A stretch of 64,000 nucleotides of DNA from Secundilactobacillus folii (GCF_009720675.1 NZ_WNJO01000004.1:62001-126000); one strand, 5' to 3'. Shown: positions 32,699-42,282, counted from the stretch's first letter. A program made the numbers and translations. The notes: a model not told the origin generated them from the letters alone.

Positions 32699-33646
32699 AT
32701 GATCGAATTCGAAAAGCCTAACATTCACAAAATTGAAGAAAGCGACGATTATGGCAAATTTGTCGTTGAACCGCTCGAACGGGGTTATGGGACCACGTTG
32801 GGGAATTCTTTAAGACGGATTCTGCTTTCATCGCTACCTGGAGCTGCTGTCACAAGTATTCAAATTGACGGCGTTTTGCACGAGTTTTCTACTATTGAAG
32901 GTGTCGTGGAAGATGTGACTCAAATCATTTTGAATACTAAGAAGATTTCACTTAAGCTTGAGGGCCCAGACGATGAGATCGAATCAATGGAAATTGACGT
33001 CAAGGGACCTGCTCAAGTAACTGCTGGTGACATTACTGCTGACAGTGATGTAACAGTTCTCAATCCTGATCTTTATATTGCAACCGTTGCAGAAGGAGCT
33101 ACTTTCCATATGCGGATGACTGCAAATAAGGGTCGTGGCTATGTTTCTGCTGATAGAAATAAAGCTAAGGAAGATATGCCAATTGGCGTTTTGCCTATTG
33201 ACTCTATTTATACCCCAATCGAACGTGTTAACTATCAAGTTGAAAACACGCGAGTTGGTCAAAGAGACGACTATGATAAACTAACTATGGATGTTTGGAC
33301 TGATAGTTCGATTACACCAAGTGAGTCCATCAGTCTCGCTGCCAAAATTTTAACGGAGCACTTGGCAATGTTTGTTGATTTAACAGACGAAGCTAAGAAC
33401 GCCGAAATTATGGTAGAAAAAGAAGAGACCCACAAGGAAAAGATGCTTGAAATGACCATTGAAGAACTTGATTTATCAGTTCGGTCATACAACTGTCTCA
33501 AACGAGCTGGGATCAACACTGTTCAAGAGTTGACTAATAAGACCGAAGCCGACATGATGAAGGTTCGTAACTTAGGCCGGAAGTCACTGGAAGAAGTCAA
33601 AGCAAAGCTCAACGATCTTGGGTTATCACTTCGTAAAGAAGATTAA
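32699..33646 (+). CDS. rpoA: RNA polymerase alpha subunit
   Basis: This 315-residue subunit has the N-terminal assembly domain ([20 protein letters not shown]) and the C-terminal domain ([19 protein letters not shown], ending with [14 protein letters not shown]), which binds UP elements and activators. The AAGGGG site is about 13 bp from the ATG, slightly long, and the 88-bp gap after rpsK is the largest within this part of the operon. Confidence 0.97.
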   Translation: MIEFEKPNIHKIEESDDYGKFVVEPLERGYGTTLGNSLRRILLSSLPGAAVTSIQIDGVLHEFSTIEGVVEDVTQIILNTKKISLKLEGPDDEIESMEIDVKGPAQVTAGDITADSDVTVLNPDLYIATVAEGATFHMRMTANKGRGYVSADRNKAKEDMPIGVLPIDSIYTPIERVNYQVENTRVGQRDDYDKLTMDVWTDSSITPSESISLAAKILTEHLAMFVDLTDEAKNAEIMVEKEETHKEKMLEMTIEELDLSVRSYNCLKRAGINTVQELTNKTEADMMKVRNLGRKSLEEVKAKLNDLGLSLRKED

Positions 33647-33670
33647 TTTTAAAAAGGAGGGTATCCAGTA

Positions 33671-34054
33671 ATGAGTTACCGTAAATTGCAACGAACAAGT
33701 TCACAACGTCGGGCTTTACTGCGGGATCTGACCACTGAATTATTAATTCACGGTCAAATTAAGACCACCGAAGCCCGTGCCAAAGAAGTACGTTCTACTA
33801 CTGACAAGATGATCAGCTTAGGTAAGCGTGGGGATTTACACGCTCGTCGTCAGGCTGCTTCGTTCCTTCGTGACGTAGTTGCCGACGTTAAGGAAGATGG
33901 CGATGACATCCAGATCACAACTGCACTGCAAAAATTATTCAGTGAAGTTGCGCCTAAGTATTCTGACCGAAATGGTGGCTATACTCGTATTTTAAGAACC
34001 ATGCCCCGTCGTGGTGATGGTGCACAAATGGTTATTTTGCAACTTGTTGACTAG
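33671..34054 (+). CDS. rplQ: 50S ribosomal protein L17
   Basis: The 127-residue protein begins [20 protein letters not shown] and has the motif [10 protein letters not shown]. It is the last gene of the superoperon and is followed by a structured 3' element. AAAGGAGGG lies upstream. Confidence 0.98.
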   Translation: MSYRKLQRTSSQRRALLRDLTTELLIHGQIKTTEARAKEVRSTTDKMISLGKRGDLHARRQAASFLRDVVADVKEDGDDIQITTALQKLFSEVAPKYSDRNGGYTRILRTMPRRGDGAQMVILQLVD

Positions 34055-34071
34055 TTTTAATCAGTAATCGT

Positions 34072-34203
34072 GATCAGCTCTGTTGCTGATCGCAATAGAA
34101 TCACACCAGGTTTATGGCATAAAGCGTTATGATGATGAAGAGATTCAAGTCTAGCTTGAATGCGGGTCATCCGTGCGCCATTTACTTGGTAGTGATTTTT
34201 TTG
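34072..34203 (+). ncRNA. Structured 3' element after rplQ (L17 downstream element-like)
   Basis: Just after rplQ is a compound RNA structure. GATCAGC at 34072-34078 pairs with GCTGATC around 34085-34091. A second domain is closed by AATCAC near 34099-34104 with GTGATT at 34192-34197 (extended by CCA/TGG) and holds an inner hairpin ATTCAAG/CTTGAAT at 34143-34161, and it ends in a T run. The location and the terminator-like end fit the L17 downstream element known from lactic acid bacteria and Listeria. The assignment is by position and architecture only. Confidence 0.55.
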
Positions 34204-34263
34204 TGTCTGTATTTTTCTACGATAATTGTCATTGAACGTTACTTGGATAATTATGGTTACACA

Positions 34264-34297
34264 AAAAGGCCTCGAAAATTTATTGTCGAGGCCTTTT
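34264..34297. terminator. Bidirectional terminator between rplQ and ndh
   Basis: AAAAGGCCTCGA at 34264-34275 pairs with TCGAGGCCTTTT at 34286-34297. With A and T flanks it can stop transcription from both convergent sides. Confidence 0.9.
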
Positions 34298-34314
34298 GAA
34301 GTACATATTAATTT

Positions 34315-35955
34315 TTAATCATGATAGATTGAACGCGGGATACCATAACGAGAGCGTCCCCAAGTTCTTTGTAGCCACGGTACAAACCAGAAGTCCAATC
34401 CGAAACTCCTGCCTGACCCATTCAAGAGGGCGAATGCGACAAAGAGTATCCAAACCGCTGACCAAGTGTGAATGAAGAATAGGAACCCTAAAATAACCAG
34501 GAAGTTTGCACACCAACTGGCGAGTCCAAAGAAGATCAGAATTCCTAATACCAATTCGATCGTGCCAATAGTTGGCGAAACGGTTGAGAGCCATCCGGCG
34601 GTGCCACCCATATTGCTCATGCCATCCATAAACAGTGCAATACCGAAGAAGAGACGGAGTGGCAATGACCATAAAACGTTACCATTTCGTGCAGTGTTGG
34701 CGCCGAATACAGTCCGATTATTAGCAACCCGGAAGAATTCATCCATTGTGTATTTCCACATTGCATAACCTGAGTGAATTTTTGCAAAGTACATATAGTT
34801 GGAAGCGTGTTTCATGCAGGTCGCAATCCAGCCACGGATTCGTTTACCACCAAAGACTTGTGCAATACCATAACGAGCACCAAACGAAACGGTGAAGCCC
34901 ATATTTTTATCTGTGAAGGCTGTGTAGTTTGACGTTCCATTAATGTCTTCAGTAATGTTTTGAGAGGTGACCACTGCTTCATTTTCAGCCTCCTGTGCTG
35001 TTTGGGGAACAGCGCGCTCTGCACCTTCCTCGGTTGCGTTGGCATTATCACCAGCTACATAGATACTTTTATCTTCAAAGCCCTTTGCCTGGAGATAAGT
35101 ATTCGTAACCAGTCGACCGCCTCGACCAGCTTCAATACCAAATTCATCAGCAGTGTGATTAGTCTTGACACCAGCTGTCCAGATCAATGTTTGTGTTGAG
35201 ATTGGATCCTGTTCTTTGATCTCAACGGAATCTACATTAACCTTAGTAATCTGTGAGTTCTTCCGAATTTCGACATTATTTTTCTTGAAGTAGCTTTCAG
35301 CATGAGCTGCATTTGTACGGTCCAGCATGTTAATAATCGTTGGTGCGGCTTCGACCAAAATTACTTTGATCTCGTTAGGATCAACTCGGTTTTCCTTTGC
35401 TAAAACTTTACGGTAGTCAATTAATTCGCCGACCGTTTCAGCGCCGGTAAATCCAGACCCGCACACAACCAAGGTCAGCATTGCTTGGCGTTTTTGAGGA
35501 TCACGTTCAACGGCGCCACGGCGAATAACATCACTGATGTGGTCACGCAAAGCAATGGCATCCTCCATTGACCAGAGTGTGTAGCTGTTTTCTTTTACCC
35601 CCGGAGTGCCAAAATCATTTGGTTCACCACCCATACTGATCAGTAAACTGTCGAATGGATAAGTTCCATTTTCACCGATCACCGTTTTATTATCCTTATC
35701 GATCTGGGAAACGGTATCAGTCACTAACTTGACGTTCTTCGTGTGATTGAATAAGTGCTGTAAATCATATTGAATAGCATCTGGTTGAACTCGTTCAGTT
35801 GCAACCTCATGAAGTTGAGTCAAGTATGTGAAATATGAGTGACGATCGATCAATGTGATCGTCACATCAGAATTAGATTTAAATCGTTTAGCGAGTTTTT
35901 TGGTGGCAAGAATCCCCGCAAATCCCGCTCCAACGACAACGATATTCTTTGACAT
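34315..35955 (-). CDS. ndh: Type II NADH dehydrogenase fused to a C-terminal DoxX-like membrane domain
   Basis: The 546-residue protein has two parts. Residues 1 to about 420 are a flavin oxidoreductase of the NDH-2 type: FAD-binding VVVGAGFAGILATKKLAKRF at the N-terminus, an NAD-binding GSGFTGAETVGEL near residue 168, and the FAD-closing motif IYVAGDNANA. NDH-2 oxidizes NADH and reduces membrane quinone without pumping protons. From about residue 430 there are four hydrophobic segments with a DoxX-family look (LPLRLFFGIALFMDGMSNMG and following). NDH-2 enzymes are normally about 400 residues, so the tail is an added domain that could anchor the protein. An AGGAGG site precedes the ATG. Confidence 0.88.
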   Translation of the reverse strand: MSKNIVVVGAGFAGILATKKLAKRFKSNSDVTITLIDRHSYFTYLTQLHEVATERVQPDAIQYDLQHLFNHTKNVKLVTDTVSQIDKDNKTVIGENGTYPFDSLLISMGGEPNDFGTPGVKENSYTLWSMEDAIALRDHISDVIRRGAVERDPQKRQAMLTLVVCGSGFTGAETVGELIDYRKVLAKENRVDPNEIKVILVEAAPTIINMLDRTNAAHAESYFKKNNVEIRKNSQITKVNVDSVEIKEQDPISTQTLIWTAGVKTNHTADEFGIEAGRGGRLVTNTYLQAKGFEDKSIYVAGDNANATEEGAERAVPQTAQEAENEAVVTSQNITEDINGTSNYTAFTDKNMGFTVSFGARYGIAQVFGGKRIRGWIATCMKHASNYMYFAKIHSGYAMWKYTMDEFFRVANNRTVFGANTARNGNVLWSLPLRLFFGIALFMDGMSNMGGTAGWLSTVSPTIGTIELVLGILIFFGLASWCANFLVILGFLFFIHTWSAVWILFVAFALLNGSGRSFGLDFWFVPWLQRTWGRSRYGIPRSIYHD

Positions 35956-36137
35956 TAATATACCTCCTAAAAAATTAAATTATGAAAGCGTTCTCCCACC
36001 TCTTTAATTATAGGCTAGATAACTGAGCATGCCAAACGATAAACCATAAATATGACAAAAATCTAATCTGTAATTACCTATCGCAGGTCTAGATTTGTTA
36101 TAATGATGAACGAATTTACTAGAGACGGAGAATTTAA

Positions 36138-36971
36138 ATGGCCATTATCCAAGTACAAAATTTAAATTATCAATATCCAAATACTGATTCAAAAGCAATC
36201 AATGATGTCAGTTTTGAGATCCAGGAAGGCGACTGGGTCGCAATCGTTGGCCATAACGGCAGTGATAAAAGTACTCTAGCTAAGCTACTGATCGGGTTAA
36301 TGAGTGCTGATTCCGGGGATATTATAATTGACGGTCAGAAACTGACATCTGAGAGTGTCTGGCAAATTCGTGAAAAAATCGGCATGGTCTTTCAAAATCC
36401 GGACAATCAGTTTGTCGGGGCCACTGTTGCTGACGACGTGGCATTTGGAATGGAAAATCGACAGGTCGATCGGGCAACGATGGAGGCCAGAGTTGATGAA
36501 GCGCTTAAACAAGTTGACATGTCAGCCTATAAAGACCGTGAACCAGCTAATTTATCGGGTGGTCAAAAACAGCGGGTGGCGTTGGCTGGCGTGATTGCTG
36601 TAGCCCCCAAAATTTTGATTATGGATGAAGCGAATAGTATGCTGGATCCACGTGGACGACAAGAGATTTTGGAAACAATCAAACGGCTGAAAGACGACTT
36701 GCAGTTAACAGTTTTATCCATCACTCATGACATCGATGAGGCAGCTAATGCAGATCGTATTCTGGTGATCGATGACGGTCGGTTCGTTGATGAAGCGGAT
36801 CCGTCGGGCATTTTTAGTCACGGTGAACAGTTGATTGAAATGGGATTGGATGTTCCATTTTCTGAAAAGCTCAAACAGGCACTGGCTAAACGAAACGTTG
36901 CTGTTCCCCAGACATACTTCAACGAAGGGAGCCTTGTAGATTGGCTACAGACATCACGTTTGAACAAGTAA
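36138..36971 (+). CDS. ecfA1: ECF transporter ATPase EcfA1, with an altered P-loop
   Basis: The 277-residue ABC ATPase is one of the two motors of the energy-coupling factor module, which powers uptake of vitamins through several S components. The signature LSGGQ (139-143) with KQR, Walker B ILIMDEA (159-165, Glu164 present) and the switch His (ITHD) are intact. The Walker A is unusual: GHNGSDKST, with Asp43 (codon GAT at 36264-36266) in place of the last glycine of GxxGxGK[ST]. A single G-to-A change would explain it. Its 3' end overlaps ecfA2 by 31 bp. Confidence 0.93.
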   Translation: MAIIQVQNLNYQYPNTDSKAINDVSFEIQEGDWVAIVGHNGSDKSTLAKLLIGLMSADSGDIIIDGQKLTSESVWQIREKIGMVFQNPDNQFVGATVADDVAFGMENRQVDRATMEARVDEALKQVDMSAYKDREPANLSGGQKQRVALAGVIAVAPKILIMDEANSMLDPRGRQEILETIKRLKDDLQLTVLSITHDIDEAANADRILVIDDGRFVDEADPSGIFSHGEQLIEMGLDVPFSEKLKQALAKRNVAVPQTYFNEGSLVDWLQTSRLNK

Positions 36972-37819
36972 ACTACTGGTATCAATCCGGTACACCGTTT
37001 GCGGTTCAGGCTTTAAAAGACATTAATTTAGCCATTCAACCAGGCTCGTTCACAGCTGTCATTGGGCAAACTGGCAGTGGTAAATCGACGTTGATCCAAC
37101 ACTTGAATGCGCTGCTTAAGCCGACTAGTGGGCAGGTGAAGGTTGGTGAACAAATAATTGATCACGAAACGAAGAATAAACATCTTAAGCCTTTACGTAA
37201 AAAGGTTGGCATCGTTTTTCAGTTTCCAGAAAATCAATTGTTTGAGGAAACCGTTATTAAAGATATTGCTTTTGGACCACAGAACTTTGGTATGGATGAG
37301 GCCCAGGCCACGAAACTAGCAGGACAAATTGCGGGATTAGTTGGTCTGGATGCATCTTTGCTAAATCGTTCGCCGTTTGATTTATCCGGCGGGCAAATGC
37401 GCCGGGTCGCAATCGCTGGCGTTTTAGCATTGGAACCAGAAGTACTGGTACTTGATGAACCGACAGCTGGTTTGGATCCTCGTGGCCGTCTCGACGTGAT
37501 GAACTTGGTGACTAAACTACAACGGCAACAACATTTGACAATCGTCCTAATTACCCACCAAATGGATGACGTTGCTAACTACGCTGATCAGGTACTCGTT
37601 ATGGCCAACGGTGAACTTGCCAAACAGGGGACACCCAGGGAAATTTTTAGTGATTCTGATTGGCTTACTAGCCATCAGTTAGGGTTACCTTCAGCGACTA
37701 AATTTGCGGTTAAACTTGAACAAGTTGGCTTTTCGTTTGATCCAATGCCCCTCACTGAAGATGAGTTGGCTGATCAATTGGCTCCTCAGCTATCAAAAGG
37801 GGGAAGCGACCATGGATAA
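36941..37819 (+). CDS. ecfA2: ECF transporter ATPase EcfA2
   Basis: This 292-residue partner of EcfA1 has a normal Walker A GQTGSGKS (42-49), signature [13 protein letters not shown], Walker B VLVLDEP and switch motif ITHQ. EcfA1 and EcfA2 form a heterodimer that couples ATP hydrolysis to EcfT movement. The start is a TTG at 36941, with GAAGGGAG upstream inside ecfA1. Confidence 0.95.
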   Translation: MATDITFEQVNYWYQSGTPFAVQALKDINLAIQPGSFTAVIGQTGSGKSTLIQHLNALLKPTSGQVKVGEQIIDHETKNKHLKPLRKKVGIVFQFPENQLFEETVIKDIAFGPQNFGMDEAQATKLAGQIAGLVGLDASLLNRSPFDLSGGQMRRVAIAGVLALEPEVLVLDEPTAGLDPRGRLDVMNLVTKLQRQQHLTIVLITHQMDDVANYADQVLVMANGELAKQGTPREIFSDSDWLTSHQLGLPSATKFAVKLEQVGFSFDPMPLTEDELADQLAPQLSKGGSDHG

Positions 37820-38612
37820 ATTTATGTTCGGCCGTTTCATTCCGGGCAATTCGTGGGTTCACAGGATGGACCCACGTGCAAAACTGGTTTTATGTTTTTT
37901 GTATATTGCAGTGGTTTTCTTTGCAAATGATTTTTGGACTTATTTAGTCATGACGTTATTATTGCTTGTCTCCGTATTTGCGACCAAAATTCCGCTTGGC
38001 GTTTTCATTCGTGGTTTGATGCCACTGTTTTGGCTGATGATCTTTACGGTTTTAATTCAAGTCTTCTTTGGTGTTGGTGGTCATGTTTATTGGCACTGGG
38101 GCTGGTTAGTCTTATCGCAAAACGGCATCAATAGCGCTGGCCTAATTTTAATGCGCTTTGTGTTGATCATCTTGATCTCAACCATCTTGACGTTTGCTAC
38201 TCAACCCTTGGAAATTGCTGATGGCATCGAATCATTGTTAAGCCCGTTACGCAAACTGCATTTCCCAGTCGCAACGCTTGCCTTGATGTTATCGTTAGCA
38301 TTGCGCTTTGTGCCAACCTTAATGGATGAAGCTGAAAAGATCATGAATGCGCAACGCTCCCGGGGAGTTGACTTTGGAGAAGGTGGCCTTCGACAGCGGA
38401 TCAAAACGATTGTGCCGATTTTGATTCCCTTGTTTGTGAACGCTTTTAACCGGGCAATTGATATCTCCACTGCGATGGAAGCACGGGGATATCAGGACGG
38501 CGAGAATCGGACGAAATATCGGCAGTTAAAGTGGCAGCGCATCGATACAATTTCCTTTGCAGTCTATGCAGTCTGTCTGGGAGGCGTCATTGCGTTGCGC
38601 TATCTTAGTTGA
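37812..38612 (+). CDS. ecfT: ECF transporter transmembrane subunit EcfT
   Basis: The 266-residue membrane scaffold carries the Arg-containing coupling helices ([12 protein letters not shown] and [13 protein letters not shown]) that contact the ATPases. I placed the start at ATG 37812 ([17 protein letters not shown]), overlapping the ecfA2 stop by 8 bp, with GGGGGAAG upstream; the open frame extends upstream only within ecfA2. An S component (61.2 kb) lies elsewhere in the window and could use this module. Confidence 0.95.
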   Translation: MDKFMFGRFIPGNSWVHRMDPRAKLVLCFLYIAVVFFANDFWTYLVMTLLLLVSVFATKIPLGVFIRGLMPLFWLMIFTVLIQVFFGVGGHVYWHWGWLVLSQNGINSAGLILMRFVLIILISTILTFATQPLEIADGIESLLSPLRKLHFPVATLALMLSLALRFVPTLMDEAEKIMNAQRSRGVDFGEGGLRQRIKTIVPILIPLFVNAFNRAIDISTAMEARGYQDGENRTKYRQLKWQRIDTISFAVYAVCLGGVIALRYLS

Positions 38613-38626
38613 GAGGAATAAATGTT

Positions 38627-39421
38627 TTGAGATATAAAATTACTTTAGCATATGACGGGACCAATTTTGCTGGCTTTCAACGGCAGCCCCACATGCGTAC
38701 GATTGAAAGTGAACTCACTCGAGTGGTCAATAAAATGGCTAAAAATCCTGATCCGGCAATCGTTATCTATGGTTCAGGACGAACGGATGCTGGCGTCCAT
38801 GCCTTAGCACAAGTCGTTCATTTTGATATGCCTTTTAATTTGACGGCAGATAATATGCGCCGTGGTCTAAACAGTATGTTGCCAATGGATATGGAAGTGC
38901 TTAAGGTTGAAATTGTGAGCCAGGACTTTCATGCCCGTTATGATGTGTCAGGAAAACGCTATCTTTATCGCATGGATCTTGGTGAATTTCGAAATCCCTT
39001 TAAACGTAATTACACGGGTCACTGGAAGTTTCCAACGGATGTGGAGAAGATTAATCAAGCTGCCAAAGACTTGATTGGAGAACACGATTTTAGCAGTTTC
39101 GTGGCCTCTGGTTCGTCAGCTCGAACTCATTACCGAACTATTTACGAAGCTGGCTGTCGGCTAGACAAAGCTAATAACGAATTAGTGTTTGAGTTTTATG
39201 GGAACGGTTTTCTCTACAATCAGGTTCGCATTATGGTAGGGGTACTAGTTGAGATTGGATCTGGTACGCGTCCAGTTGATGATATTCAGCGTCTATATCG
39301 TCTGAATGACCGTCGAGCAGCTCGACGGACTGTTCCAGCTAGCGGATTGTATCTCAAGCACGTTTACTATGAGGGCGATGATCCTAAACATCCAACTAAG
39401 CTGCCTAAGCGACAACGCTAA
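38627..39421 (+). CDS. truA: tRNA pseudouridine(38-40) synthase TruA
   Basis: The 264-residue enzyme isomerizes uridines 38-40 in the anticodon stem. It contains the catalytic Asp in SGRTDAGVHA and the YLYRMDLGEFRNPF segment. The start is the TTG at 38627 giving MRYKITLAYDGTNFAGFQRQ, with GAGAGGAAT upstream. The order ecfT-truA-rplM-rpsI is standard for Firmicutes. Confidence 0.96.
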   Translation: MRYKITLAYDGTNFAGFQRQPHMRTIESELTRVVNKMAKNPDPAIVIYGSGRTDAGVHALAQVVHFDMPFNLTADNMRRGLNSMLPMDMEVLKVEIVSQDFHARYDVSGKRYLYRMDLGEFRNPFKRNYTGHWKFPTDVEKINQAAKDLIGEHDFSSFVASGSSARTHYRTIYEAGCRLDKANNELVFEFYGNGFLYNQVRIMVGVLVEIGSGTRPVDDIQRLYRLNDRRAARRTVPASGLYLKHVYYEGDDPKHPTKLPKRQR

Positions 39422-39515
39422 ACTTGAATTTAACGGTTAGTTATTTGGGAGCCTTATTTTGAGAAAATTCAAGGTCAAATTTCCGTGATCTTGTGAAAAC
39501 AAATTCTGAAAAGTC

Positions 39516-39544
39516 TTGACTAAGGGGCCAGAAATTTGTATTAT
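39516..39544 (+). promoter_or_regulatory. rplM-rpsI promoter
   Basis: TTGACT at 39516-39521 and TATTAT at 39539-39544 are separated by 17 bp, so rplM-rpsI has its own promoter downstream of truA. Confidence 0.8.
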
Positions 39545-39556
39545 GTTAATTGGTAT

Positions 39557-39604
39557 TGTTTGCCCCACGATAAGCCCCGGAAACTTGTTAACGGATGTCA
39601 AACA
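39557..39604 (+). ncRNA. L13-leader-like hairpin before rplM
   Basis: Immediately after the transcription start, TGTTTG at 39557-39562 can pair with CAAACA at 39599-39604, enclosing a purine-rich internal part (CCCCACGATAAGCCCCGG). Ribosomal protein L13 leaders in low-GC Gram-positives occupy this place and mediate autoregulation by L13. The assignment rests on position and closing stem, not on an alignment. Confidence 0.5.
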
Positions 39605-39630
39605 AACACTGAATTGGAGGAATTTTAATC

Positions 39631-40074
39631 GTGCGTACAACATATATGGCTAAACCAGGTGACGTGGATCGCAAGTGGTACGTGGTTGATGCAACTGATG
39701 TTCCCTTGGGACGTCTTGCTTCAGCTGTCGCAAACATCTTACGTGGAAAGAATAAGCCAACGTTCACCCCAAACGTAGATACTGGTGATCACGTTATCGT
39801 GATCAATGCTTCAAAAGTTGCTTTGACGGGTAAGAAGGCTTCACGGAAGATCTATTACCATCATACGAGCCATCCAGGTGGTTTAAAGCAACGCACTGCT
39901 GGTGATTTTCGTGCAAAAGATCCAGAAAAGTTGATTGAAACTTCTGTTAAGGGTATGCTTCCTCACACTTCATTAGGTCACAAGATCGGCTTGAAGCTTC
40001 ATGTTTACGCTGGCGACCAACATGACAATGCTGCTCAAAAGCCTGAAGTTTTGGATATCACTAACCTAATTTAA
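39631..40074 (+). CDS. rplM: 50S ribosomal protein L13
   Basis: The 147-residue protein begins [20 protein letters not shown] and contains [16 protein letters not shown] and the [12 protein letters not shown] segment. The start is a GTG with GGAGG about 10 bp upstream. L13 is among the first proteins to bind 23S rRNA. Confidence 0.98.
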   Translation: MRTTYMAKPGDVDRKWYVVDATDVPLGRLASAVANILRGKNKPTFTPNVDTGDHVIVINASKVALTGKKASRKIYYHHTSHPGGLKQRTAGDFRAKDPEKLIETSVKGMLPHTSLGHKIGLKLHVYAGDQHDNAAQKPEVLDITNLI

Positions 40075-40087
40075 GGAGGAAATCGAA

Positions 40088-40480
40088 TTGGCTCAAGTAC
40101 AATATCGCGGCACTGGCCGTCGTAAAAATTCAGTAGCTCGTGTACGTTTAGTACCAGGTACTGGTAAGATCGTTATGAACGATAAAGCAATTGAAGATTA
40201 CATTCCATTCGCTAACTTGCGTGAAGTGGTTGTTCAACCATTCAATGTTACTGAAACTCTAGGCAACTATGATGTTTTAGCTAACGTTAACGGTGGCGGC
40301 TTCTCTGGTCAAGCTGGCGCTGTTCGTCACGGCATTGCCCGCGCCCTGCTTGAAGTAGACCCTGATTTTCGTGGTCCACTAAAGCGTGCCGGTCTTTTGA
40401 CTCGTGATGCACGTATGAAAGAACGTAAGAAGCCAGGTCTTAAGAAAGCTCGTAAGGCTGGTCAATTCTCAAAGCGTTAA
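40088..40480 (+). CDS. rpsI: 30S ribosomal protein S9
   Basis: The 130-residue protein begins [20 protein letters not shown] (TTG start) and ends with the P-site-contacting tail KAGQFSKR. The last 51 bp, from 40430 through the stop codon, are repeated without change at 46308-46358, so the 3' end has served as an integration site and the present C-terminus may have been supplied by the incoming element. The encoded tail is unaltered. Confidence 0.97.
   Translation: MAQVQYRGTGRRKNSVARVRLVPGTGKIVMNDKAIEDYIPFANLREVVVQPFNVTETLGNYDVLANVNGGGFSGQAGAVRHGIARALLEVDPDFRGPLKRAGLLTRDARMKERKKPGLKKARKAGQFSKR
40430..40480 (+). repeat. Left attachment-like repeat (rpsI 3' end)
   Basis: This is a 51-bp perfect direct repeat with 46308-46358. 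It begins AAGCCAGGTCTTAAG, ends TCAAAGCGTTAA and includes the rpsI stop codon. Direct duplication of the 3' end of a conserved gene around foreign cargo is the footprint of a site-specific integrase. Confidence 0.88.
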
Positions 40481-40542
40481 TCTACGGATTATCTGCTTTG
40501 CAAAGGCTGGTATGCTGGCCTTTATACGAACATTTTTACCAG

Positions 40543-40577
40543 AAACGGTCATTCCAATATGGGGTGGCCGTTTTTTT
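40543..40577 (+). terminator. Terminator after rpsI (inside the island)
   Basis: AAACGGTCATTCC at 40543-40555 pairs with GGGGTGGCCGTTT at 40561-40573 (G-U pairs tolerated), followed by T residues. It replaces the probable original rpsI terminator, now at 46379-46406. Confidence 0.75.
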
Positions 40578-40581
40578 CTTA

Positions 40582-41677
40582 CGGCGAATTGTCAAACCAA
40601 GTGCAACACTTTATCAAAGAAAACTTCATACGGGCTTCGATAGCCTAAGATCCTTCTAGGTCGCCGATTTAGATCCAGCTGGCATTGGTGGACCTCTTCA
40701 TTGGAACGCATGCGAATTAACTGATTTCGGGGGAAATAGTCTCGAATCAAACCATTAGTATTTTCGTTTGTGCCACGTTCTTGTGGTGAATAGGGTTTCG
40801 GCCAGTAAACTGTGATGGCTAATTCTGCGGCCACTTCTTCCAAATGCAGAAATTCTACGCCATGATCTGGAGTAATCGAATGGACGAATGCTTTAGGAAC
40901 TGAGCGTAAAAGCGATAATACAGTGTTATTGATAGATACTGCATTCTTGTGTGGTGCTTTACCAATTAGTGAATATCGTGTTTTTCGTTCCACCAATGTT
41001 ACAAGTACTTCTTCGTTAACTTTCCCAAGTACGGTATCTAGTTCCCAATCGCCAATTCGTGAACGATTATTGATGAACGCTGGTCGTTCGCTAGTAGGAA
41101 TATAAGGCACGTTTGGTGTTGCATGTTTTCTACTGCCTTTCGGATATTGCCGATGTCCTTTGCGACGCAAATAACGGCGGATACCAGTATCTCCGCGAGA
41201 AGTAAATGGTAAGTCTAGATTATATTTCTCAATATCATGATAGATCGTATTAAAACTAATATTGGTGATATGTTCACTTTTCAGACGTGCGACAATTTGT
41301 TCTGGTGACCAATGATGATCAAGAATTAAATTGGCAATTTTAGTTCGAAAAGCAGGTGCTTTGGACAAAATACTTGGCTTATGCAAATGCGTTCTAGCAG
41401 TTTGATAATTTCCTTGTGCAATACAGGCCTTATATTCACCTGAAAGTCGCCGTAATTCGCGCGAGATCGTACTAGGGCTTCGCTTCAAACGTAAGGCAAT
41501 ATTGCGAATCGTAAGATGATGTGAGCGCAAAACAAGAATACTTTCGCGCTCATCTAGTGTAAGATGATGATAGCTCATGACGAGTACTCCTTTATGTTTT
41601 TCTTGGTTGTTAAACATTGTACCCATCATGGGCTTTCTTTTGTTCAATTTGTGTTGCACTTGAAGTGTAAATCTACC
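40582..41677 (-). mobile_element. IS30-family insertion sequence
   Basis: The element contains one transposase gene. The ends share the inverted core CAAGTGCAACAC at about 40599-40610 and GTGTTGCACTTG at about 41651-41662. The outer bases are only partly complementary, and I could not confirm a target-site duplication, so the borders are approximate. The left border is supported by a second copy of the same end starting at 45822. Confidence 0.7.
40592..41578 (-). CDS. IS30-family transposase
   Basis: The 328-residue DDE transposase begins MSYHHLTLDERESI (ATG at 41578, preceded by AAAGGAG). The N-terminal helix-turn-helix contains LTIRNIALRLKRSPSTISRE. The catalytic triad of the IS30 family is visible: D in GDWELDTV, D in ITPDHGVEF, and E in QERGTNENTNG. 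The C-terminus has LNRRPRRILGYRSPYEVFFD, typical of the family. The frame looks intact, so the copy may be active. Confidence 0.93.
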   Translation of the reverse strand: MSYHHLTLDERESILVLRSHHLTIRNIALRLKRSPSTISRELRRLSGEYKACIAQGNYQTARTHLHKPSILSKAPAFRTKIANLILDHHWSPEQIVARLKSEHITNISFNTIYHDIEKYNLDLPFTSRGDTGIRRYLRRKGHRQYPKGSRKHATPNVPYIPTSERPAFINNRSRIGDWELDTVLGKVNEEVLVTLVERKTRYSLIGKAPHKNAVSINNTVLSLLRSVPKAFVHSITPDHGVEFLHLEEVAAELAITVYWPKPYSPQERGTNENTNGLIRDYFPRNQLIRMRSNEEVHQCQLDLNRRPRRILGYRSPYEVFFDKVLHLV

Positions 41678-41745
41678 AAATTAGTGTTCTTCGGAAAGTA
41701 TTCGCGAATAAGGCCATTTGTGTTCTTATTGGTACCACGTTGTTA
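41678..41745 (-). pseudogene. Remnant of a second, different IS30-type transposase
   Basis: On the minus strand a short stretch translates as QRGTNKNTNGLIREYFPKNT, the catalytic-Glu region of an IS30 transposase. It differs from the neighbouring intact copy (QERGTNENTNGLIRDYFP). It is only about 22 codons long, abuts the right end of the intact element, and is cut on both sides. This suggests the intact IS landed in, or recombined with, an older IS30. Confidence 0.7.
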
Positions 41746-41760
41746 CAGCGCGTGTAGATA

Positions 41761-42282
41761 AAAAAGAACATTTTTGTATGGAAATGAAAGTTGCCCTAAT
41801 TTTTACATGCCTAAACATGAAAAAGTTAGCAAAAATAAAAGGATAAGAACTGGCCGAAAGGCTTATTTTTTTATCGTCAGAAAGCAAAAAAGGGACAAGC
41901 TAACATTTCTCAATGTAGAAATATAGTTTGTCTCCATTCTGAAGCGACTTCAACTGAAGTCGCTTTTTATGTTTTCGTAAATTGGAATGCTAGTAGCTTA
42001 GCATATACGGGGATGGAATTGTAAGCATCACTTAGTTTTCACCGTTACTGTGAAAAAGCTATTTATAGAAAACCGTGAACAGGCATCAGGAGGTTCTTAC
42101 GTCGTTTATGTGAATTAAGTTTAAGTGCATGCGATTTCAAATTGCATCCATATAGTATAAGTATCACCTAAAATGAGTGTTACTTGCCTTCTGAGCTAAT
42201 GAACAACGTAAAAATTTAAAATAAAATGTAGTAACAAAAATTTTTGTATATTCTATGGAACCGTGAATAATTTATGCTGTCG
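41761..42282. other. Gene-free hairpin-rich stretch inside the island
   Basis: No convincing gene. It holds an imperfect inverted repeat at about 41889-41938 that reads as a terminator on the minus strand (AGAAAT/ATTTCT core followed by six T), a plus-strand terminator at 41942-41968, and AT-rich sequence. The two oppositely oriented terminators suggest that genes once stood on either side and were deleted. Confidence 0.5.
41942..41968 (+). terminator. Orphan terminator inside the island
   Basis: AAGCGACTTCA at 41942-41952 and TGAAGTCGCTT at 41955-41965 form a perfect stem with a 2-nt gap, followed by T residues. No gene ends immediately upstream. Confidence 0.75.

Noticed and set aside
40499-40521. 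Hairpin AAAGGC...GCCTTT right after rpsI as its main terminator
   Set aside because: No T run follows; the hairpin at 40543-40577 with a T tail is the better terminator.
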